From positions 48,277,360 through 48,341,359 of the forward strand of contig NC_061805.1 in NCBI RefSeq assembly GCF_021462225.1: DNA of 64,000 bases. The letters run 5' to 3'. This DNA is from Girardinichthys multiradiatus. Its lineage: Eukaryota > Chordata > Actinopteri > Cyprinodontiformes > Goodeidae. This document shows, piece by piece, positions 12,991-25,129 of the stretch; position 1 is the first letter of the stretch, and every line of letters begins with the position of its first letter. The notes under the pieces were generated by a model. The model ran no database searches, was not told the DNA's origin, and worked only from the letters and a program-made list of their open reading frames with translations. A program made the translations under genes and the position numbers.

Positions 12991-13317
12991 GTGTGAAGGT
13001 CATTATTATTTGGATGAAAACCTAAAGAAATTGTAAATACAATGGAAACCAGAGACAAAGCAGTGACAAGGATCGAGGGATCAAGAAATCAGGAAAATAT
13101 TTACAGAAGGAATATTTGAAACATACAGAGCAATTGGATGTGTACCTCACCAGTCAGGACCAGAAGAACGGTAAAAACATTAAGCAAATAAATCAAAATG
13201 CACACTGGAAAACGAAATCTAGAAAATAAAAATGACATAAATCCATGACATAAATAAGAAAAACGTTACATTATAAACATACATGATCTTAATAAAATGA
13301 TTAGAAAGAAGATTGAT

Positions 13318-13420
13318 TTCTGTGTTTAAAGACTCTGGGCTCTGTAGGATGAAATACTGAGATAATAAGACCTATTAGAAAAAGCCTCCCCTTTAATGTA
13401 TGTCAAATTTTGTCCCTGCT
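13318..13420 (+). repeat. 103-bp direct duplicate, copy 1
   Basis: Matches 16469-16571 with about seven differences and no gaps, beginning 'ttctgtgtttaaagactctg' and ending 'tttgtccctgct'. Same orientation, about 3.15 kb apart. It is not part of any element I recognise. Confidence 0.8.
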
Positions 13421-14149
13421 GATGTCCAAAACTCAGACAAGTTATGTTTTATTCTTTGTTTCCTGTTCCATACTGAATTCTGAAAGTGTCACATCAAGCA
13501 CGGAAAAACAGCCAAATGTTTTTTTTAGCCTGGATTAACATCACAGTAAGGGAGAGGAAGGCTTGAATTGCTACATTTCCCAGAATTTGTAAGAGGATTG
13601 TAATTTATACTTTAAGTTTGGCCTGTGCCTCTTTGTGAAAGTGTTAGAGGAATCACACAGTGGTAAAACTGCAGGAAAGGCACATATTTGGAGACTAAAA
13701 CCTCACTTCATCTTCTGAGTGAGTGAAGGATTGCTGCTGGGTCATGGGGGCCAAGGCCCCAAAGTAAACACAGGTGTTGAGGAGCCAAGCAACTGGGGTT
13801 CCCCATCCAGTAGCAAAAGCAACACACAGTCACAGAGAGCAAATCATTCTTCAGCATAAACTTGTGGAGTTTTCTGTCAGTTAACAAATTTCTTATCAAG
13901 CCTCATTTAAGAGGGATAACAAGAAAGTTACGATAAAATGATGGTTATTAGTTCCTAATGACTCGGCATTAAGCTCACAGTGATGGAACCCGGCCGTTTA
14001 AGTGTCTTGTTTTCGGATTGCGGTGAGGCAGGTGGGCAACATCCTTAGGAAAAACAAGACGAAATGAGTTGAGAGTTGAGCAGTCATCATTTGGCTTGTT
14101 GAAAACAACTCCTATGGCTGAATAAGATCATATAGAAAGAGCAAGTTCA

Positions 14150-14497
14150 TTCATTCGTCTTCCATACCACTTATTCCATAGTGGGTCACGGGGGAGGTGG
14201 TGCCTATCTCCAGCAGTCCACGGGCGAGAGGCAGGGTAAACCCTGGACCGGTCGCCAATCCATCGCAGAAACAGCCATGCACACTCATTCACACCTTAGG
14301 CCAATTTAGAGAGACCAATTAACCTAACAGGTCATGTTTTTGGACTGTGGAAGGAAGCCAGAGTAGCCAGTGAGAACCCACACATGCACAGGGAGAACAT
14401 GCAATCTCCATGCAGAAAGACCTCTAGCTGGGAGTTGAACACAGGACCTTCTTGCTGCAAGGCAACAGTGCTACCAACTGCACCACTGTGCAGCCCA
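14150..14497 (-). repeat. tRNA-like short dispersed repeat
   Basis: Near-complete copy. On the plus strand it begins after 'attcattcattcg' (a simple tail) with 'cttccataccacttattccatagtgggtcac' and ends in the antisense head 'cttcttgctgcaaggcaacagtgctacc'. Head, body and simple-repeat tail match the 22985-23332 copy base for base over most of the length. Confidence 0.75.
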
Positions 14498-15657
14498 GAA
14501 AATATTTCAACACTTGGAAAAATTTGATCACCAGATGGAAAACCTTCCTGTGTTGTTGTGTTGTTCCTTCAGGACATCCATGTGGTTTTACAGGCATATT
14601 TATTACAAGTTAATTTCTTGCTGTTTTATTTTTCCTAACATTAAAAAGGGTTATCCACATCTATGTGAGATTTCAAAATTAAAGCAATGCTAATATTGCA
14701 ATATCTCCTAATCTTTTACAATACTCATAACCATAAATAGATAATTGTAGCTTTGTAGAATTAACCTATATCATCTCTATGTGTCACTTAATTCATATCC
14801 AATGTGGAATTCAAAATTGCACCTCTGGAATATTACAATATAACCTATATTTACACTATAATCACCAAAGAAAACTGTATGCCGGAGACCGATTCCTGTT
14901 AAGGTTAGGAGTTGAACATCTATGGCACTAAAAGTGTACATATCTGCTATCTGAATCTGAAGCCATATTTCTGAGCATGCATGAAATATTTTAGTCAGAG
15001 GTGTAACACCTGTAGGGAACTCAGATTTGCGAACACGAGTTCCTGTTGTACTTTGAAATATAGAATATAGATTCCTTGTTTTTCCAATAACTCTCTACAT
15101 GAAGACCTACTCTGACTGGTGTAAGCCCTATTTTGGCCTTTACCTTCCCAGGGGGCCAAGGCTGTAATCTTTGAATAATTTTATAAATAACTATCTTCAT
15201 GAGGCTTTAATTTAGAATCCCACATTAATTTAAATAAAACATTTATTTAAACTGAACTTTATTTAAATGCCTCTTACTACTGCAGCAAACTGAAGTATTC
15301 TCCCAGTTAGAGTCAACAGGATACAGTAAATGACCTCAGCCAATAGGAGAGAAACTGAGGCGGTGACCCTGTTTCAAAGACCGTCTCAGTCCCGCCCCCT
15401 TTGTATTTACATTACCAGCTGCATTTTAAGAAAGAAAAGACAATACCAAGAAATGTTAAAAAGAAAGAAGGAAATAAATGGGCTCAGGGAAATCTGTTGG
15501 ATACAAAAATATAACATGAATATAGTAGTGGAGAAAATATATTAGTGTTTAAGAAATAAAAGGAAAGTAAAATAATTGGGAAAATAATATTTTTTTTGAA
15601 AAAAATAAACGTGTTTTAAATATATTTGGGTGGTAATAAATGTGAAATAAATAAATA

Positions 15658-16210
15658 TGGAAGCAAATCGTTACCATATTTCAAATGAAAAAGCATTTCC
15701 AGAAATGCTTTTTCATTTTAAGAATGTGGCTGCATTATTTGACCCATAAATAAAATTAGTAATCAATCATCCTATTTGCATTTTCTTCTTCACGACTGCA
15801 CATTTCATGCCATAATCAAAAAGAAAACAAAGCAGACAATGCTTTTTCGTTTTCGTGGTCTGCCCGCAAAGTACTGCCCGGAACTTGAAAACAAAAAAGC
15901 ATTCCGAGCGGCGGGCGCAGAAGAGTGACGTCAGCAGCCGCTGTTCCTCAGCTCCCTGCTGACCGAGCTACCCATCTTGTTCGGTAGGGGGCGCTGTGCA
16001 CATCTGCATTGCATTACATTACAAACGTGCCGAGAAATTGATTGAATTGCAGCAGGGCCGAGCTCAATTTGTGGCAGTGGCAGGTAGAACTGGCAGTTCC
16101 GGTGGCAGAATGAAATGAAATGAAATGAAATTAAATGAAAAATGAAATGAAATGAAAAAGCATTTCTGAAAATGCTTTTTCATTTGAAATATGGTAACGA
16201 TTTGCTTCCA
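15658..16210. mobile_element. 553-bp inverted-repeat element with iterated 10-mer (MITE-like)
   Basis: Terminal inverted repeats of about 61 bp (15658-15718 and 16150-16210), starting TGGAAGCAAATCGTTACCAT, nearly identical and flanked by TA on both sides (15656-15657, 16211-16212). Each arm contains its own hairpin. The 10-mer AAAAAGCATT and its complement occur exactly at 15688, 15704, 15838, 15894, 16155 and 16171 in alternating orientation. The middle is GC-richer and holds a perfect CRE palindrome TGACGTCA (15926-15933). The right arm is preceded by (TGAAA)n at 16111-16157. No ORF spans it. The TA flanks suggest a Tc1/mariner-type mover, but the family was not recognised. Confidence 0.75.
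15926..15933. promoter_or_regulatory. CRE palindrome inside the inverted-repeat element
   Basis: Perfect TGACGTCA in a local GC-rich patch (15903-15960) within an otherwise AT-rich region. This is the consensus site for CREB/ATF factors. Function is not shown. Confidence 0.35.
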
Positions 16211-16394
16211 TAAATAAAAGGAGTAGGAAAAATAAAACAGCAAGAAATTCACTTCTATTAAATAAACAAAGGAAGAATATCGAGCTCAGGAAAAAATATA
16301 TGATTTGAAAACTATTGGTATAAATAAAAATAGTGGATTAAAATAGAAATATATATACATTTGTATCTGATTAATTAATCAATTATTGAATAAA

Positions 16395-16460
16395 TCTCTT
16401 GCACAGTTGGTAGCACCGTTGCATTGCAGCAAGAAGATCCTGGGTTGGACTCCCTGAGCA
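16395..16460 (+). repeat. tRNA-like repeat head fragment
   Basis: Sense-strand head 'cagttggtagcaccgttgcattgcagcaagaag' followed by a B-box-like 'gggttggactccc'. It stops where a 103-bp duplicated block (16469-16571) begins. Confidence 0.55.
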
Positions 16461-16468
16461 TGCTTGGG

Positions 16469-16571
16469 TTCTGTGTTTAAGGACTGTGGGCTCTGTAGGA
16501 TGAAATGCTGAGATAATAAGACCTATTAGAAAAAGCCTCCCCTTTAGTGTATGTCAAATTTTGTCCCCGCT
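16469..16571 (+). repeat. 103-bp direct duplicate, copy 2
   Basis: Second copy of the block at 13318-13420, placed between the tRNA-like head fragment and the LINE at 16645. It may be a dispersed repeat of unknown type or a segment carried with a retrotransposition event. Confidence 0.8.
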
Positions 16572-16644
16572 AAGTATTTTTGTGTAAATATGTATAGTTT
16601 TTTTTTTTTACAAAAGCGGAAGGCATGATTGAATTAGTGCAAAT

Positions 16645-17790
16645 ATGCTGTTCAGAGTTTATCAGAGAAACAGCCTGGGGGAAAAAACTGAGGTGGACCA
16701 GTCATTCCACCTCCTGCCTTTAGATGCGTCACTCACCTGGAGCAGAACCAATGACAGTGGTGTCACCTGCAAACTTCAGAAGTGTGACTGTGATGCAATC
16801 ATTTGTGTACAGAGAGAAGAGAGTGCTGATTGTTTTTGTGCTGCTGCCGGTCAGTCAGAAAACTGTTGATCCACTTACAGGTGGAGGCTGGTACTGTGAG
16901 CTGAATCAGCTTCTGGGGGAGGATGTCTGGGTTGATGGTACTGAAGGCCGAGTTAAAGGACACAAACAGGGTCCTGACAGAGTCCCAGTGTGGTTGAGGT
17001 GATACAGGATGAAATGAAGTCCCAAACTGACTGCATCATCTGCAGAGCTGTTTGCACGGTAAACTAACTGTAGGAGCCCAGCAGGGGGCCTGTGATGCTT
17101 CAACACTAGTTGCTCAAAAGGATTTTATGACCACAGATGTCAGAGCAATAGGCCTGTAGTCATTTAATCCTGTTATGGTGCGTTACTTGGCGCATGAGGG
17201 AACCACCCACCTCCAGATACTTGTTGAAGATGTGGGTAAAGATGGGGCCAGTTGGTCAACGCAGGTTCTCAGGCCTGAGGGAAAGAGACTCCTCGCCATT
17301 TCTCTTTTGGACACATAAAATCCCAAATCCGCACACTTCTATACAGTGACATCAGTACAAAAATCTTCTTTTATGTAGAACCACCTCCACCTCCTCCGTT
17401 TTTCCCTGAAAGCTCCGTTCTGTAGACCACTCAAAACAGCCCGGCATTTGTAGTGTGCAGATCGGGGTGTGCTCACCAAACCGGGTTTCGATGGGAAAAA
17501 AAACAGCAGAGGTCCGAGTTTCTCGAATTAAGAAGCACTAGTTTATCTATTATGTTCGCCAGGGAGCAGACATTAGGCAAGGAGACTGAAGGCAAAAGTG
17601 TGCAGAGTCGCTGTTGTCAAACTTCATGAGCACACCTGCCCATTTACCAAGTCTGCTGTAAATCCCAACTGCACCACCAAAGTCAGGGTTGATGAAAAGA
17701 GAGGACTGTCTGATGTTTTGGATAATATACTGGGAGGCCCAGGGTTGGAAGTTGTTGTTAGGACAACCACTAAAATGCAATTGTAGCTGT
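16645..17790 (-). mobile_element. CR1/L2/Rex1-type LINE, internally deleted
   Basis: Minus-strand copy of the same LINE type as at 2707-3480. 3' to 5' it shows the RT C-terminus (FFPQAVSLI at about 16660), then after a deletion of several hundred bp the palm region in pieces (FAGDTTVIGSA near 16770, KWINSFLTDRQQHK near 16860, AFSTINPDILPQKLIQL near 16930, YRANSSADDAVSLGLHFILYHLNHTGT near 17040). Next come 'ccacccacctccagatac' (fingers) and the endonuclease N-terminus (SLANIIDKLVLLNSRNSDL) at about 17500-17580. A further 5' ORF piece (frame 17780-17550) includes FGGAVGIYSRLGKWAGVL. Multiple stops; inactive. Confidence 0.82.
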
Positions 17791-17799
17791 ATTAAATCA

Positions 17800-20700
17800 G
17801 TTAAGATTACCCAAATTACTTATTTATTTACTGTATGCCCTGCTATCATCTATGGAAGATTTAAATGTACATTAATACATCTGTAACAAATGTATTTGTC
17901 TTTTCATGTATTTATGTTTAATTATTCTATTTAGTTATTTTCAAACTATAAAAAGCTACAAAAATAAAGTTGACAATATTTTCAAATGTTTCTTGGCTTT
18001 CCTTAAGGTTTGCGTAATGCTTTGTGCACCTCTGTTGGGGGTGAACAGCTGTTGGTGCTTTGCGGCTGTTTTCCGAGTGTGTTTACACCCGTATAAACAC
18101 ATCACTCCAATTCATTACAAAACCCCGAGGCCATGTCCTGAGCCTGAAATGATGTTTTTAAACTATTTACACTCACCAAAAATTACACTAACAGTTTTAC
18201 AATTACATACTTTAATACACTTTTGCTTGGGCCATTATGTGTAGAAAAATGACAATATTCTTGGCACAGGATAAATGATTTCTGGGATACAATATAGCTA
18301 GATATTGTCAAAGATAACTCAACACAATCAGACCTTTAAAAGCTGCTCCAAAAATTTTGTTTCATGTTGAAACATAGATGCCTTCTCCTTAGTAAAGTCC
18401 ATTGAAGGTATTTTTAAAAGAAGCCCTCCTGAACATCTAATTTCACAAGTGTTTATATACTTTGTAAAAGTGTTAACCTAAAGTAGAGAGTGTACTTCGC
18501 ACTGTCCTGTTTCTACCATTGATTTTTCTGATACCACACTGACTTTACATTGATCCTGTGATTTCTGTTTGCAGTTCTGCAGATGCTGCTAACAACAGGA
18601 AAGCCGCTTTCTTGTTGAAACAACAAGTAAAGGTTTCTAAAGTTCAAGATAAACTTCAAATCCAAAAGAGTTGAAGTAAACCCTGCAGACGTAGATTCAG
18701 GTTTGACCAAGACAAACATGACAGACAAGTTTAAAACTCTTTTGTTGTTCTTATTCGGTGTAAATGTTATCTAAGTGCCATGGCTAGATGACATACCAAA
18801 CCGGCACCTTACAGTGATATTAAAATGCTCTCTGAGGTGAGCCCAGTCTGCGTGTGGGTATCACTATACATAGTGGTAAACTGTAATTTGAAACACAAAA
18901 ATTCTGGTTCTGTTCTTACCATCATTATTGCTATGAAACCCACAGGACTCAGGATTCCCATATCTCCCAACAACTGTGTCTGCAGAACAGTGTATTTCAT
19001 ATTAACGAGCCAGAAGTGCTTGTGCAACTCTTTTCTCCATAATTAGTCCATGTTTTATTTATGAGGTTTTAACCACTCTCCAGGTATGTAGCCTATGTCA
19101 AAACATTATTCCAAGCACACCGTCAGCCACTCAGGGTCCTTCTGCAGTTACTTTTCTTGCAACATGCCTTTCAGCCTGTAAAAGCAGTTGTAAACTAATA
19201 CTACACATAAAGTGGATAGAACTTAAAATACTCCGATTTGCAATCCAATTTGGCTCAGACCAAGTAAAAACAATTATCACATGTCTAGCTATTTATTGTA
19301 GAAAAATACAGGAGTATTGTTTGGAAAGAACAGTTATGTATTTGTTTTAAGAAAACGGCCTCCAGACATCAGTAAACATTTTGTATTGATAGAGGACATA
19401 CAAAAAGTAAAAACCATTCTTTAAAAATGCATTCTCTCACCTGATAAACTTTATAATCAACAGCTGCAGTCATCTCAGTGGTCTGGCTGTTAACTCTCTG
19501 TCCAAGCTACCAGTACTACTGACCTAATCCCTCAACTTTGGGTGGGTCCTTCCTTTAAATCCCAGAGTTCCATTGTTCCATTAACCCGGGGTAAAACTGT
19601 TTCCAGCGAAGAGACTGTTTTTGGTAGTTGATGAGAAATGGACTTGTACATAATTGTTGTACTTTTCGGCTGTCGATAAGCAACCACACATCCATCCAGC
19701 ATATTCCCATAAAAATGAGTATTGTTTTTATATAGAAAACCCATCCTGTTCTGTGATTAGTATGAGAGATTTCCACACGGTTCTGTTACATAAATTATCT
19801 AACCATCAAAATGCTTCTAAGTTTTTAATGTATAAATAAAAAAAGCCTTTCTTTTTCAGACAAAGGAATTTTAAAATGATCTGTCTGCTTTGAAAAACAA
19901 AGGAAAGAGTAATTGTGATTTATTAAGGGTTCATAACTTTAAGATTTTGAGGTTTAATGCTATTTGCCCTATAACACATTTTTGTACTCTGCGCAGTCAC
20001 TTAGAGTAAACTGATTGTTTTGGGTTTCCTGTTTTACCAAATTAATTAAAGCATCACTGATTATAGTTTATTTATTGTTACTGAGCCACAGTAACAATAA
20101 ATTCACCACTTAAAAGCATTATTAATGATCTCTAAAGATTAGAACCACACTTCCAATTTACAATCGATTTGTAAACTGCTGTGTGTTTGCACTAAGCTTT
20201 AACTAGTTTGATGAGTTTTCTTCGTTTTCTCCTATTATGTTTACTATAAAAATAAAAGTTTCCATCTCGGGATGAATAAAGTATTCAAACAAAGCTTTGC
20301 CTATTCTTCCTGATACTCTTACCCCAGTATAATGGCCTGTAGTAAATTTTTTAGTACTGTTTATGCTCCAATCTGTCACCTTGTAACATTCATTGACCTA
20401 AGTGTCACCGATCTACAGCAGAGCCCGTTTCTCACCTCTTTATCGAACTCAACAACAAACCCTCAGAGGAGGAACAACACCTACAACAGGGAATGTACGC
20501 ATGAAGGAATTTGATATTGTGCAGCGTGTTGTAACAGTGCAATTCTATCAATTCTTGACAGCCAACTTTGATCTGCGTTAATTTTTTTTCTGCATCACAT
20601 GCAACAGCAAATAACTCCCAATATAATTAATTGAATGTCATTAAAAGGTTCTTTGAGAAAGGAGGGGCTGAAATTCCTCCTTAATACTCAGCTCTCCTTC

Positions 20701-21950
20701 TGAAAATAAATATCCAGTGAGTGGACGACGGGTGTTTTTTATGTGAGGTATTTCCATGTCATGACGGGGAACAGATGCTGCACTTTGCAACAATTTCTTA
20801 TTCTACTCTGCAGATTAAAAGACTGAATCCTTCATTATCCTGCAGCTCCAACAATGAAGTGGATGGGAGCTCTTAGGAAAACAGCGATTTCTTAAGAAGC
20901 AACACATACATCGGCAGATTTCTTTCCCTGAGTGCTTGGGAAAAAGAATCTTATGAAAAATATTATTTTGGGCTGGTGGATGTCAAGGAAAATTCCACAC
21001 AGCATGACAATTGACTTTATTTTGGGCTTTTGATGAAGTCCTCTGTCACGTCTGATTACAATAAACTGAATGTATCAGTTACACATGCGCTGCACATTAT
21101 ATTCTACCTGAGATTTCCTTGTGTTCTGTGGCCACCTTGGTTTTTGGCATTGTGGAGGTGGCATGTCCTGTGCTACCAGCTTTAGATGTAGGTTTTCAGT
21201 AAGGACCAAAGGAATCATTGTCATATTTTTCATAGTTCTTGAGACACAATGCAGAAGCAGATGTTCAGTGCAAATCCTCTTAATGTCTGCATGGATGTTG
21301 TTGAAGTAGCACAAACAGAAAAGGACTGTGATTGTAACGACTCAAGTCTTTTGTATAGATTTAGGCTCAGCTAGAAGTAACTTCAAAGCTCAGAGAAAAG
21401 TAAAATAAGACTCAATGCAAGTCCTAAAATTAGACAACGAGATCTTGTGTGAGAATGACTGTCTGTTGTGCACATGTCAGCATTGTGGTTTCTTCTTCAT
21501 TAGCTTATTAGCTTACATTGTAATCCAAAGCAACTCATATGAAATCATTTAAGTGTATTTTTCAAGCCATTTCAGCTGCTGATTAGAGAAGAATTTCACC
21601 CAAGAAACAACATTGTTACAGGTCTGTTTCTTCGCTCCTGTTACACAAGGGTGCAGCTGTTCAGCAGGCTCAATTCAGCCTCGTTCCCAAAACCTCAAGC
21701 ACAGATTCCAAAAAAATTAAAACAATTAGTCATTAAAAGACCTTGGGCAGCAGTCCTTGCTCCTGCAGGCTGTCACAATCAACCTGAATCTAAAGCGTGG
21801 ACAAGTACAAATGATGACAGTTCTGCCAGTGAGGCTGATAGAAACTAGGAGAAGGTAAAATATGTTAGAGGTTAAGTTAAAACACTGTTGGAAAGTCAAA
21901 GCCACAAAAGTGCTGAGCTGGCACAATCAAAAAAGAAAAAAACAAAACAT
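17800..21950. other. no recognised feature
   Basis: About 4 kb of AT-rich unique-looking DNA between a LINE and a Tc1 copy. No exon-like segment with splice sites was identified. Confidence 0.5.
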
Positions 21951-21952
21951 GA

Positions 21953-22916
21953 AAGTGCCTTGCAGAAACTAGTTTGTGCTTACAAAATATTCATACATCT
22001 TGAGCATTTGCACATTGCAACCACAAAATGTAATCTGTTTGGCTGGACTTTTATGTGATAAAACAACACAATGTAGACTTTGTGAAAGGTTTCAAAAGTG
22101 TGGTTTAAATTTATATGGTTTCCTCTGCTTCAATACCCCTAAATAAAATCCAGTGCAACCAACTGCCTTCAGAAGTCACTTAATTAGTAAAAGAGTCTGC
22201 GTGTGTGAACTTTAATCTCAGTATAAATCCAGCTGTTCTGTAAAGACCTCAGAGGTTTGTTAGAGAACTATAAAGAATAAACAGCATCATAAAGATCAAG
22301 GGACACAGCAGAAAGGCCAGGATGAAATTTGTGTATAGGCTTAAAGCAGAGTTGGGGTATAAATTAATATCCCAAGAAAGGAGAGAGGTTTTCAGAAAAG
22401 CAGCCAAGAGGTCCATGGTAACTCAAGAGGAGATGCAGAGATCCACAGCTCAGGAGGGAAAGTCTTCTGACAGGAAAACAACAGTTAGTTGTGCACGCCA
22501 GAAATCTGGCCTTTATGGAAGAGTGATGGGACTGTTTAATTGTTGATAGAAACCCATAAGAAGTCCTGTCTGCATCCAATAGACATAAAAATCTAAATAA
22601 CCATCTGTGGCAAAACTTGAAAAATAATATTCTGAGACACTCTCCTTTCCATCTGACTGAGCTTGAACCATTTTGGAAAGAAGAATGAGCTAATGGTGGT
22701 TCTCCAAACTAAATACAATGCAACCAACACTACTCAATTTTTTATTTGTAAGACATTTTAAAACGATGTATCCTTTTTCTTCCATTTCATAGTCGCAGAC
22801 ATGTTTTGTTCTGGTCTTCCTAATAAAATCCCAGATAAAATAGACTGACATTTGTTGTTGAAATGTGACAAATTGTGGAAAAGTTCAAGAGGTGTAAATA
22901 CTTTTGAAAGGCACTG
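21953..22916 (+). mobile_element. internally deleted Tc1-like copy with both ends
   Basis: Starts 'aaagtgccttgcagaaactag' and ends 'ctttttgaaaggcactg'-like at 22916, with decayed inverted repeats of roughly 200 bp. Inside are the leader 'gtttgttagagaactataaag', an N-terminal transposase piece (frame 22322-22546: KFVYRLKAELGYKLISQ ... KAAKRSMVTQEEMQRSTAQEG, KSGLYGRV), then a jump of about 0.7 kb to the C-terminal TEL..FWKEE region (near 22650). The catalytic core is deleted. Confidence 0.82.
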
Positions 22917-22984
22917 CACCTTAATGAAATGCATATTGAAAACTAAAGACATCTGAGAGTATTTTAGTCCAAGTCTTTAAATGT

Positions 22985-23332
22985 CAGTCAGTCATTTTCT
23001 ACTACTTATTCCATAGTGGGTCATGGTGCCTATCTCCAGCAGTCTATGGGCAAGAGGCAGGGTACACCCTGGACAAGTTGCCAGTCCATCACAGAGCAAC
23101 ACACAAACAACCATGCACACACTCATACACCTAAGGGCAATTTAGAGTGACCAATTAACCTAACAGGCATGTCTTTGGACTGTGGGAGGAAGCCAGAGTA
23201 CCTGGTGAGAACCCACACATGCACAGGGAGAACATGCAAACTCCATGCAGAAAGACCCCTGGCCAGGAATTGAACCCAGGACCTTCTTGCTGCAAGGCAA
23301 CAGTGCTACCAACTGCACCACCATGCAGCCTG
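22985..23332 (-). repeat. tRNA-like short dispersed repeat
   Basis: Near-complete copy following a 'gtcagtcagtc' simple tail. It runs through 'gggtacaccctggacaagttgccagtcc' and 'ggactgtgggaggaagccagagtacc' to the antisense tRNA-like head ending about 23332. It is the best-preserved copy in the window. Confidence 0.78.
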
Positions 23333-23989
23333 TCTTTAAATGTCTCAGATTGAAATATAGTCTGGTTCATTTTCTGCAAGTCAGCCCCACTCTGTTTTAC
23401 CCTCTGCTGTCTTATAGAGCATCGCCTCACTACTTATTTAGCATCGCCTCCTGTGCTGTGAATGGTGCACAATTAAAGGGTGTCTACAGAGGAAGCTTTT
23501 GTAATAGTTTGTTAAATAAATTACCACGAAGTTTCTTTGATCACCTCAAAACATCAAGAGGAGTTGGCAGCTGAGCTTTATTGCATTTGATTCAGTTTCA
23601 ACAAAACTCGGAATGATATCAACCAAGATCAAGGTCTCAACAGCAAGCTGGATTTTTAAAATAAAATGCAGCAGATGCAGGTCCAATCCACATTAATGAC
23701 AACTGGAAATGTTCACAGAATGCACACAGGAAGATGTTGAGCAAATCCTTTCTCTCAGATTTGTTTGAAAGCTCTAGAAACAGCAAGCAAGCAATTATTC
23801 AGTATTACTTAGGCAAAAACAGTCATGTTATATTTTTGGCATCCTGCATGTAACCTACAAGTAATGACAGATGGTTCCTTAAACAAGTCATTAATATGAA
23901 ATGCGTCTTAAATGTGGAAACATCCAATTTGTTATTTATTATCTGTTTGCACCCACTTATAAACTGAGCTGTATTTATGTGTGTGCGCC

Positions 23990-24620
23990 GCATGGAAGGA
24001 TGTGGTTGTGAGCTCAAGCCTGGCAGGATGTGCATTTCTGAGCAGAGCATGCAAGGGAGAGCTCCAAATTTACACACCAGTCCAAAATCACAAAGTGCAA
24101 GGAAGGCAATTGGTCTGACAGCGCATGTAATAGAGACTGCAGAACCTCGTTGCCCAAGGGCCCTCGCCAGCATAGCCGCCGTAGAGAGTGGCGGGGGTTT
24201 TGGCTTGGAAAAAAAACGAGCCCAGGATCAGCTTCGTGAGGTTTCTCATGTCAGTCACATCCTCAATCTTATTTTTGCTTCGCATCTGGAGAGAAATGTA
24301 TTCACTGTGTGTGCTTGTGGCACCGGTTTTCCTTGGCACTGCAAGCGATAGCTGGCTTTTCATATAGAGAGGTGGGAGGCGGAGAATTCTTGAGGCAGAC
24401 TGTAAAAACGTAACAGCACAATGGACAATGAGCATGACTGTGGCCTGGAACTGTGGGGAGATCGCAGGGAGTCTCATGAAAGCCTCGCAGGAGCGACGTG
24501 AGCATGCAAGGCTGGTGCATATGCTGATTTCGATGCCCGAGCCAGAGTGCAGAAACAGAGGCCTCTCTTCTGCTCAGCACTGCTTCCCTGGTCCTCGCCT
24601 TCATGGTTGACACAAAACAA
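23990..24620. other. GC-richer unique segment
   Basis: Noticeably higher GC and word complexity than its surroundings. Long frames overlap on both strands (for example 23977-24351 plus, 24477-24088 minus), which argues against coding and for base composition. It may be a conserved noncoding element. Confidence 0.35.
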
Positions 24621-24849
24621 AATACTTGCAAGATTTAAAACTTGAATAGAATTTTTTTTCCCTAACATATAGTTAACTAAGCTTAGATCTTCTGGGAAAA
24701 CAGAAGGCGAAGTTTACTGGTACTTAAGGATTTAGGAGCGAAAGTACTAGCTGGAAGCAACAAATTAAGCGCATGATTCATTGAGCATCGTTAGTGTGAG
24801 CTCCTCTTTAACAGCAGGTGTTTTGGCAGTCTGTTGCTCTGAAACACAC

Positions 24850-24990
24850 AGGTGCGTGTCAATATAATGCTCAAGAAATTAGTAGTGATCTTAGAGAAGC
24901 AACTGTTGCTGCCCATCAATTTGGGAAATGATTTAACGCCATATCCAAACTATTTGAATCTATGGTTCTACAGAGAGAAATCCAATCCAG
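24850..24990 (+). mobile_element. short Tc1-like 5' fragment
   Basis: 'gtgtcaatataatgctcaagaaattag...gcagtgatcttagagaagcaa' style leader, then LLLPINLG, corresponding to the HQSGKGYKAISK segment of Tc1 transposases. It is followed directly by an antisense LINE 3' end. Confidence 0.55.
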
Positions 24991-25055
24991 TCCAACCAAA
25001 TCCAGCTTAATTTATAAAATACTTTAAATTGCCACACCAAAGTGCTGTACAGAAG
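24990..25055 (-). mobile_element. L2-like LINE 3'-end fragment
   Basis: Antisense 'ttaatttataaaatactttaaattgccac...caaagtgctgtacag', the typical 3' end of fish L2-type LINEs. Short, no coding. Confidence 0.45.
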
Positions 25056-25129
25056 AATGATTAAAATATGTTTTGAAAGCCACTGTGAAGACAAAAAACA
25101 AAGGATACAAGTAAAATGTATGGTCTCTT

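Noticed and set aside
14440..14497. tRNA gene
   Set aside because: Has A/B-box-like words but belongs to a dispersed repeat; no full cloverleaf.
23977..24631. Several frames over 100 codons on both strands
   Set aside because: Opposing frames over the same DNA, none resembling a family; base composition explains them.
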